A stretch of 64,000 bases of DNA from NCBI GenBank assembly GCA_001692895.1, contig KV748178.1, forward strand, positions 4,873,917-4,937,916, read 5' to 3'. Below the pieces are notes generated by a model, which saw only the letters and a program-made list of their open reading frames with translations, did no database searches and was not told the origin of the DNA. A program made the position numbers and the translations under genes. Shown here one piece after another: positions 57,249 to 64,000 of the stretch; the first letter of the stretch is position 1, and each line of letters opens with the position of its first letter. This stretch comes from Cenococcum geophilum 1.58 (taxonomy: Eukaryota; Ascomycota; Dothideomycetes; Gloniales; Gloniaceae).

Positions 57249-57651
57249 TCTATATCTAAAGATAAGGACAATAGGGGCAAGGAGCTAGTAGAGGTAGAGG
57301 ATAAGGATATTAACGCGATATTGCTACCGCCGCCAGCACGCTTTATAAGTATTTAGAAGGCAGTTACTAACAATAGTAAGGAGTTTCTTCCTAGTATAAA
57401 GTCAGCTATATTTAACGCTAATAACCTATATTATTTTAAGCTAGAGTAGTAAAAGGAGTAAATCTTACTAGATCTATCGCCACGGAAGTTTAAAATTAGT
57501 TAACTCTAAGCCGTTACCTCTTACAAAAAAGCGCGTTAAGCTAACTATTACCCTTATAAGATTTAATCTTATAATAATCTATATTAAGCTATTAATATAA
57601 TTAATACTTAGTATAAGTGTTAGGTAAAACCTAAGTATATAGTTATATAGC
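57249..57651 (+). pseudogene. Unidentified ORF 'V', second part, cut by LTR-W
   Basis: Continues ORF V in register from 45372. It reads as about 134 further codons with all stops of the TAG/TAA-at-Gln type, including SISKDKDNRGKELVEVEDKD at the start, LLPPPARF, SIKSAIFNANNLYYFKLE, and PRKFKIS further on. It is charged and helix-like. It ends where LTR-W begins. No family recognised, and the C-terminus is missing. Confidence 0.45.
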
Positions 57652-57832
57652 TATAAGGCACAGGCAACTCGTATATAACTTACCTATAAGGTACGTGCTT
57701 TATACATACCTAGGGAAACCCCTTTCTTACCTTATACCTTAGACTCCTCCTTCTCCCTTAAGGATTTGTCTACTTATACAATATACCCTATTATTCTATT
57801 ATTAGACTCCCTATCTATATCCTTACCTTATA
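57652..57832 (+). repeat. LTR-W, probable 5' LTR of a Gypsy-3-related element
   Basis: 181 bp with tataaggc..ccttata ends. It shares the ends, a cccttaaggattYgtct block and the downstream tttaaatcc leader with Gypsy-3. No second copy was found in the window and no TSD is visible, so the element is incomplete. Confidence 0.55.
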
Positions 57833-57905
57833 TTTAAATCCTTGCTAATCCCTTTAAGAGGATAGCCGGTTTAATCTTTCTACAATACCTCTAAAGACAA
57901 GATTA

Positions 57906-58940
57906 ATGCCTACGCTTAACGGCAATATACTCGCGACACAATAGCAAAACGCCTTAGGATCTAGTGCAGACGAAACTGCTAGAAGTACGCTAGCAGCATC
58001 TAAGCCACCTAAACCTTAAAACGATTAGATATCTATAAACATTAAAGACTAGTTTAACTTATATACCTAGGCTTAATAGGAGCTTAATAAGGTTACTAGC
58101 GTCCTACTAAATACTACTAACCTAAAGAAGCTAGATAAGCTGGCTAATAAAATAGCTAACTTACGGAGTATTATTAATTTAATAAAGCCCTCCCGTTACC
58201 TCTCTAGTAATAAGTATAAGTTGTGTATTAAACGTATATAACGAACAAATCTTAACACCCTGGTTAAGAAGTCACTACTTAATATTAGTAGCACTACTTA
58301 ACAGAAGTTTAACTGGTGGATTACTATAATTAAGAATTAATTTAAGATCTATAACGCTAACTATAACTGCGAGCGACGTACGCGCTAGGCTATTAAAGGT
58401 CTTATAAAAGAAAATATAGTTGCCTAATTAGTACATTGCCGCCTAGGCGCCAAAGATAAAGGTCCTCTACTATAGGACGAACTTAAGACTATAGTCTAAG
58501 ACTAGATTAAGAACCCTATAGTAAAACGCTTTAAAAATGCTACTATATACTATATAACTGTAATAAAGGAGAACTAGAAGTTTAATACCTTCTTAGCCCG
58601 TATATATAGCTTAAAGAACCTCTTCTTATATACCCCTTTTATTGACCCTAATTAATAGGTAGACTTTTAGTTCTTATACCTTCTAACTTATCTATAAGCA
58701 GAGCTCTTTCGCCAGAACTTTGCTATACAGGTAAGAACTACTAAGGACCTTTTCGTAGAAATCCGCCGTATAGAGTAACTGCTTAATACTATAAAGCTTA
58801 CAGAAGATTGCGTAGTTAGTAGTAGTAAATCCTTACGCTTAAAGCGCGGTCGTAGTATAGGCTTTATAGGGTTAAGTTTAGAGGACAAAACTTAAGGAAG
58901 GTAAGGCTTTCCTAAATAAACTCCTAGGGAGACAACTTAA
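57906..58940 (+). pseudogene. Gag-like ORF downstream of LTR-W, broken
   Basis: A frame of 345 codons from ATG 57906 to TAA 58938-58940; all internal stops are TAG/TAA where Gln/Trp fit. It starts MPTLNGNILATQ, has a Lys/Leu-rich helical middle (NLKKLDKLANKIANLRSI) and a basic C-terminal tail (SLRLKRGRSIGFIG). Position just after an LTR and leader suggests Gag, but no zinc knuckle is present, so the assignment is by context. A minus-strand 66-codon stretch (58688-58888) is a shadow. Confidence 0.5.
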
Positions 58941-59034
58941 TAGCTAGACGGCTCTAAGGACCCCCTAAACGCTAGTGCTACGTATATAACTTATATAAGG
59001 AACGCAGATAGTAGCTATAGTAAAGACTGCTAGT

Positions 59035-59465
59035 AGTAAGCTACCTAAGACTAGAATAATATATACCCTAAACGTATATTATATATAGGACATTATAATC
59101 TAACGTTAAAGAATAAGACTAGGATATCGTATACCCTAAACGTATATCATATGTAGGATATTACGACCTAACGTTATAGAATGAGATAAGCATAACATAT
59201 ACCCTAAACGCATCATGCGCAGAATATTGTAACTTAACGTTAGAGAACGAGATAAGGATAACGTATACCCTAAACGTATATTATACGTAGGATATCGCGA
59301 CCTAACATTAGAGAAGAAGACTAGGATACTATATACCCCTAAATATACACCTTATATAGGTGTATTGTAACCTAACGTTAGATAGGCAGAAGGCTAGGAT
59401 ACCGTATACCCCTAAACATATACCTTATATAGGCGCATCGCGACCCAACATTAGATAGGCTTATT
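59035..59465. repeat. Minisatellite, six copies of a 68-70-bp unit
   Basis: Units start near 59063, 59131, 59199, 59264, 59332 and 59402 with ataccctaaac, followed by a palindrome-like taggRYattRYRacctaacRtta and agactaggata. Copies 5 and 6 have cccctaaa. Copies differ mostly by C/T and G/A. Non-coding. Confidence 0.85.
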
Positions 59466-60549
59466 ATATTAAGGCGTCTTAGTTACAATAGTAAAATAGG
59501 TATTATCTACTACTTAAAAGGGAGCCTCCCTTACCCTAGATATTCTTATAAAGCTGATTTAAAGAATACTAGCCTCGTAGCTGCTCTAGTTAGTTAATAG
59601 CCTATCTCTTATTTCTTACTATACCGTCTTCTACACTCTATATTATATCCTTAATTATCTTATACTAATAGCTATAGAATATAACCTTGCTATTAACCTA
59701 CTAGCGGACCCCCTAGTAGTAATTAAGAGCTTTAATTAACGGCTTACCCCCTAGCCCTAAAGTCTACTTGGCCCAAACTAGAATACTAAATTACCGCCCT
59801 AAAGTATCTTATATTTCCTTAGTAGCACCTATAGGTTAAGAATAAATAGAAAGGGTTAAGTATTAGCTTATAGCGGCTATAGTAGGGGTATAGTAGACGT
59901 TATAATAGATAGCTAAGTAGGCTTTATAGTAGTAGATAGTTAAGGACCTTTTAGTATCTCTCTAGGGGTTAAATATATAGAAGAGGGTTTATCTAAAGAC
60001 GGAATCTAGCTGTTAACGCGTTTAGGAATAGACCTAGGTATAGGTATAAGTATAGGGCTATCTAAAGATAGATATATAGACTTTATAGGCCCTATCTAGA
60101 TGCCTATCTTTCCTTACTAAATCTATATAGGTGTAAATAATACTAATAACCTTTCTATCTCGCTAAGGTATTATAAAATTATCTACACGCGTAATTAAAC
60201 CCCCTTTATCTCTAAGATTGCGGCCTTATATCTTAGCTTAGCTATAGCCTTATAGGCGGGCTAGTATTTCCACATTATTATCTTATCTAGCATAACTACA
60301 CTAGCTAATAAGCTTTTTACCTATATAATAAACCTCTAGTACTCCTTATAGCTAAAGATGGAATACTTTTATAGGGGTAGAGTAGGAATAACTTATATAG
60401 GATTACTAAGTCCTATAATAGGATTACCCTAAGTATATAGAGAAGGCGTAGAAATCTTAAACCTATAAGGTTAAGCTATATAACCTTATTATCTACTCTA
60501 TTTAGGTAGCAGGCCTCTATATATTTTAGCTAGACATCAGTCTTAGGCT
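59466..60549 (-). other. AT-rich region, possible continuation of the minus-strand ORF at 60550
   Basis: The minus strand shows coding-like stretches with Gln-type stops, but the frame shifts and I cannot trace one protein. No motif recognised. Confidence 0.3.
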
Positions 60550-61172
60550 ATATCTTTAAGCAAAGGGCCTCCTCTAGTACCTCCCGCGCGTAGAAAAGAA
60601 AGTAGCCCTTTTTTTCCTTTAGGAAGCTAGTAATTAACTATCTAAACGTATAAGGTAGATAGCTAAGGTAAGCTCCCGTTATTATATCTATATTCTAGTA
60701 TTTAGCCTATCTAATTTAAGTCTCCTTAACGCCGCTAAGCTTAGTATACTAGACGCTCTACTTATAGGCGCTAGAGGTCTTCTCCTTTAAGTAAATCCTA
60801 CCCTATAAAATATCTTTTTATTTTATTTAAACTATATATAATCGCTTAACGGCTATTATAGTACTTTAATACTACTAGGAAAGATATATAGGTTATAGTG
60901 GTCCTCTAGCTACTAAAAGGATAGAAAGCTCTTAGCGCTATCTTTACCCTAGTAGTTAAAGAAGTAAAAGACTATTATAGAGAGAGGGTATATTGGCAAA
61001 ATATTATCCCCTATTAACGGCCTTAATAGTTAGTAGTTAACGCAATTAGCGGGCAGTTAAGGACATTTCGCAACTTAACCAACTAGCCTATATTGTGTTT
61101 TTTTATATACAGCCTATATATAGTCTACGCGCAACCTACGCGTTTAGTAACTATAATTGTATTAGGAGCCAT
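60550..61172 (-). pseudogene. Unidentified minus-strand ORF next to LTR-X
   Basis: Starts at ATG 61170-61172 (MAPNTIIVTKRVGC) and runs leftwards with only TAG/TAA-at-Gln stops, e.g. IYRLYIKKHNIG and LVKLRNVLNCPLIALTTNY near 61000-61110. It starts 64 bp from LTR-X, a spacing that fits gag of a minus-strand element whose 5' LTR is LTR-X. No Gag motif is visible, so function is open. Confidence 0.35.
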
Positions 61173-61235
61173 CTACCTCTTTTATACTAATAGTATATTT
61201 TAGATAATAAAGGCTACTTTAAAGCTATTTATAAG

Positions 61236-61607
61236 TGTTATGGAGTAAGTATAAGCGACAATAATATATAACGAAGTAGATATTATTAAGCTATATACAT
61301 AAACTATATAATAAAGTTAAGACGTTATATAAGGAAAGAAGGTAAGGAAACAGAAAGAAAGGGTATATATTATTAACTTAGTTGCATAGTTAATACGTAT
61401 ATAGAGTAGAATAGGATTTAGGCAGCGGTCCTAGTAGAACTTAGTAGAATTTAGTAGACTTGGCAGAATATAGCAGAATGCGGCAGATTGCCGTCAAGAA
61501 TGGTAAATTGCTGTAGATTGTGGTAAATTGCCGTCTTATAGTCAATCTTCTAATTACTAAGTTAGTGGAAATAGGCGGACGTGTATAAGGTGTTATAGGG
61601 TATATCC
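61236..61607 (+). repeat. LTR-X, second copy, cut by LTR-Y
   Basis: Starts tgttatggag and matches 18288-18654 across its length; the last bases (ttataaca) are replaced by LTR-Y at 61608. It is less mutated than the copy at 18288 (keeps tgttatgg, cggcagattgccg). Confidence 0.8.
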
Positions 61608-61812
61608 TGTAAGCTTTTGCAGTATGTGAAATTAAATAAGCGACTTAATTGTAAATATAGCTCTAAAGCGTCTATATATATACGAGGAAGGTGTAGGTAA
61701 TAAGATAAAAGGGGAGACTAATATGTAGCTGAAACGGGGTGATACGCTGGTAAGACAGGGTAGTGTTTTAACAGGGTATAAGATAGGGTAGTCGGTTACA
61801 TATCCTATAACA
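61608..61812 (-). repeat. LTR-Y: 3' LTR of a minus-strand Gypsy (Gypsy-Y)
   Basis: 205 bp, tgtaag..ataaca ends, inserted in LTR-X (left flank tatcc). The adjoining polypurine tract on the minus strand (complement of 61815-61826) marks this as the 3' LTR. The 5' LTR lies beyond the window. Confidence 0.75.
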
Positions 61813-62081
61813 GTACCCCCCCTTTAAACTTAAGCTTCTATAAGATAGGGTTGTAGTAGTTTTAGGTAGAGTTTATAAAAGTCTTCTACGGCTTATATAA
61901 GTCCTATAGAGTTAACGGGTTTCTATAAGGGCTTAGTAAAGTCTCTCTATTTTATAAGGTATTGTTATAAAGACAATATATTATATGCGAACGCTAGATA
62001 AACAAGTATAAGATTTAAAGAATTGATAGCTATATATAGCTGTTGTAGAGACTTAAGAGAATTACTAGAGAGCTTAACAGG

Positions 62082-62208
62082 AATGTAGCTGCGGCTAAAT
62101 CTATATAGGGGCAATTGGGGCGGATAAACTATCTGCTAAGCAATATTAAGAGGAAGGGAAACCAGCTACGCGTTTAGCGTAGCGCGTGCCGCGGGCAGTC
62201 CCGTAACA
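62082..62208 (-). repeat. Z-family terminal repeat inserted in Gypsy-Y
   Basis: On the minus strand: tgttacgggactgcccgcgg... through gatagtttatccgcccc to cagctaca. It matches 63709-63835 in opposite orientation. The words taacagg on both sides allow a 5-7-bp duplication, but its exact phase is ambiguous. GC content and CpG are higher than in the Gypsy-Y host. Confidence 0.6.
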
Positions 62209-63154
62209 GGTATATATTAGCGTTTCCGTTTATTATACTTAATATTATCAATTCTTTCAACAAAGTACTCGTTCTTACTATCTATTTTAACTAGTAGGGG
62301 AGGATCCTATATCTATCTAGGCAGGGCGTCTAATAAGGGGGTAGTAGGGTAGAGGACCGATATATAGAATATAGGGTGGATCTTAACCATATTAGGGAGC
62401 TTTAGTTAGTAGGCGTAAGAGGAGGTAACCTTCTTAACTTTATAAGGGCCAGCGTTCTTCTAGTTAAGCTTCTTAGCAGGTTATTTTATATTTAGATTTC
62501 TTATATCTAGCTAGATAAAATTACTAACTTAATAGGCTAGTCCTAGGGTTTAGTTCTTATTCGCTACGGCTTTATATATAGATTAAGCCTATATTATTTT
62601 ATTAGTAAGGGACTATTATAGTTCCTCTATCTTCTTTATAAATTTATTTACTTTTATAACTTATAAAACGTAATAAGCGGAGTAAGGAACATTACTAAAG
62701 GGTTTAAAACCTATTTATAGATGTTAGCTATAGTTAGCTAGAAATAGAGAGACCTTTATAGTTTCTAAAATAGAGTTATTTATAGTAAACTTAGTAAATA
62801 TAAGCTAGTTAATCTGGTTATCCTATAAATACAATATATATATCCAAATATACTATTTTATTATAGCATTTACATATTTTATTTAACTATCCGTTTCTAG
62901 GTAGTATACTATAGATAATAGTACTTTAACATAGAGCTAGGTAGTTAGTTCTTTTTAGAATATAGAGATAAACTAATAGCTTCTATTAGAGATAATTATT
63001 TTTTAGGAAGTCTATAGAGTTTCTATATATAATCTAGGAATAGTTAGGTAATAGTAGGTGCTAATATATTAGGGCAGGCAATTAAGTGTCTTATCTTAGA
63101 TAGTTAGTCTATAACTACTATAATATTTATATAGCCTTTACTTATAGGGAGGTT

Positions 63155-63255
63155 TGTAACGTTCCTGCCCCTACGTCGCTATACGGCCAAAAAGACATAG
63201 AGTGCTTGCGAACTTGTTCGCAAGCGCGGCGGGATCTAATATATATACTCTTACA
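63155..63255. repeat. 101-bp solo LTR-like insertion in Gypsy-Y integrase
   Basis: Perfect 5-bp TSD aggtt (63150-63154, 63256-63260). Ends tgtaac.../...cttaca fit TG..CA. Removing it restores the integrase frame. It has a perfect internal hairpin, cttgcgaac-tt-gttcgcaag (63207-63226), and is GC-richer than its surroundings. Too short to code; likely a solo LTR of a very small (TRIM-like) element. Confidence 0.75.
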
Positions 63256-63708
63256 AGGTTAATAATAAAGTTAATTAAGATATCCTTTTATCTTTAGTCT
63301 AGAACAGGTCGTAGCCTTAAAAGGCCATTATACGTCTTATATAAGGCCTTGGCTTATTAGTAGGTATAGTAACTAGAGATATACCTTCGTATTATATTAT
63401 ATATATTTAGCTAGTAATACTCTTATTAGAGTAGTTCTAGGGTCTTTTCTTAACCTAGGTGGCCGGCTACTAGTAGATTGTATACGTGTTTAAGGAGCTT
63501 TAGCTTAAGTTTATTGTAGTTAAGTATAACTAGATAGTTTAAATAATATAGGTAGTTCCTATAAGCTTTACATTTACTTAGGGAAATCCTCTTAAAACGT
63601 CTAACGCTATCTTATATTAGCTTAAGTATTTCTTAAATAAACTTATTATTTAGATATTCGTTAATTATAATCTATTTAATATTAGTTATTTTAAGGATAT
63701 ATACTATA

Positions 63709-63850
63709 TGTTACGGGACCGCCCGCGACACACGCTACGCTAGACGCGTAGCTTTCCTTTCCTTATTTGATATCGCTTGGCAGATAGTTTATCTGCCCCG
63801 ATTGCCCCTATATAGATTTAGCCGTAGTCGCATTTATAACGGAACCTTGT
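63709..63850 (+). repeat. Z-family terminal repeat, right copy
   Basis: Starts tgttacgggaccgcccg and carries cagatagtttatctgccccg. It interrupts Gypsy-Y and is probably the 5' LTR of a + strand element running out of the window, because non-LTR sequence shared with 17995-18110 follows. Confidence 0.6.
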
Positions 63851-64000
63851 AGTAGGAACTACAATGGGTTCTATTAATAGGCTAGGTGTGTAGGAAATGC
63901 AAAGACAGTAGTCAACAACGTAATAATAACTGGTGGAGTGGTTGCCTAATAGATTAACTCTAATTGTATTCTGAGAATTACTATAAGGAAGGAACTATTT
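63851..64000 (+). repeat. Start of Z-element internal region / dispersed repeat
   Basis: Shares blocks in reverse orientation with 17995-18110. Less RIPed than that copy (keeps tggtggagtggttgcc). Cut by the window end. Confidence 0.5.

Larger units (their letters stand above)
61813..63708 (-). pseudogene. Gypsy-Y pol: integrase and C-terminal region, broken
   Basis: Minus strand, read leftwards. It has a zinc-finger region near 63300-63480 and INLPISKGYINIIVVID-type text near 63100-63150 (split by a 101-bp insertion). LSKIRHLIAC near 63080 and LFLDYI.KLYRLP near 63020 follow, then the rest of the core to about 62640. The C-terminal part reads KNAGPYKVKKV near 62440 and VKIHPIFYISVL, then Y-F-V-E-R-I-D-N near 62250-62280, the start of a chromodomain. 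The frame is then interrupted by a Z-family repeat. RT and RNase H are outside the window. Confidence 0.78.

Noticed and set aside
59035..59465. Telomeric repeat or CRISPR array
   Set aside because: ccctaaa occurs once per 68 bp, not in tandem; units are whole-length tandem repeats without unique spacers, and the genome is fungal.
18288..61607. LTR-X copies as the two ends of one 43-kb nested element
   Set aside because: The left copy has plausible TSD pentamers of its own and directly abuts Crypton sequence with no purine tract, so it is better read as a solo LTR.

Overview
The window looks like a gene-poor, transposon-filled block from a filamentous ascomycete (Pezizomycotina). Three things point there. 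Nearly every recognisable reading frame is broken by TAA/TAG codons where Gln or Trp codons are expected. TpA is greatly enriched at the expense of CpA/TpG, which is the signature of repeat-induced point mutation (RIP). The only cellular-type gene recognised is a HET-domain (heterokaryon incompatibility) pseudogene, a Pezizomycotina family. I see no intact ordinary gene, no rRNA and no CRISPR array. All calls come from reading motifs, terminal repeats and target-site duplications (TSDs) by eye.

Layout. 1-2560: 3' part of a LINE (+). 2585-17990: a Ty3/Gypsy (Gypsy-1, +) split by a minus-strand Ty3/Gypsy (Gypsy-2, 2810-9431, TSD aaact/gaact) and a minus-strand Ty1/Copia (Copia-1, 11918-17479, TSD attat). 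17995-18654: a dispersed repeat fragment and a solo LTR (LTR-X). 18660-29040: a minus-strand Crypton-like recombinase pseudogene split by a small hAT element (TSD cttaaggt), itself split by Gypsy-3 (+, 19638-28535, TSD gatta). 29058-32306: a complete hAT with a minus-strand transposase pseudogene. 32985-34870: the HET pseudogene (-). 35277-45164: a roughly 730-bp near-perfect palindrome split by LINE-2 (-, 35919-45057, 18-bp TSD), itself split by LINE-3 (+, 40244-43810, 13-bp TSD). 45214-57651: an unidentified + strand ORF split by Gypsy-5 (-, 45373-57243, TSD ttaag), itself split by Copia-2 (+, 49498-55366, TSD gttat). 57652-61172: an LTR with a gag-like ORF, a 68-bp minisatellite and an unidentified minus-strand ORF. 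61236-64000: another LTR-X copy, then a minus-strand Gypsy (Gypsy-Y) carrying a 101-bp solo LTR and inverted copies of another terminal repeat.

Nothing here works as a pathway. The useful content is the nesting record and several unusual structures. Each of at least two (probably three) Gypsy elements carries an antisense ORF tail-to-tail with pol. LINE-3 encodes only the Gag-like ORF1 and is far less mutated and more GC-rich than its surroundings. The palindrome has ambiguous bases (N) that are themselves mirror-symmetric. In several places, removing an insertion and one TSD copy restores the host reading frame, which independently supports the boundaries.
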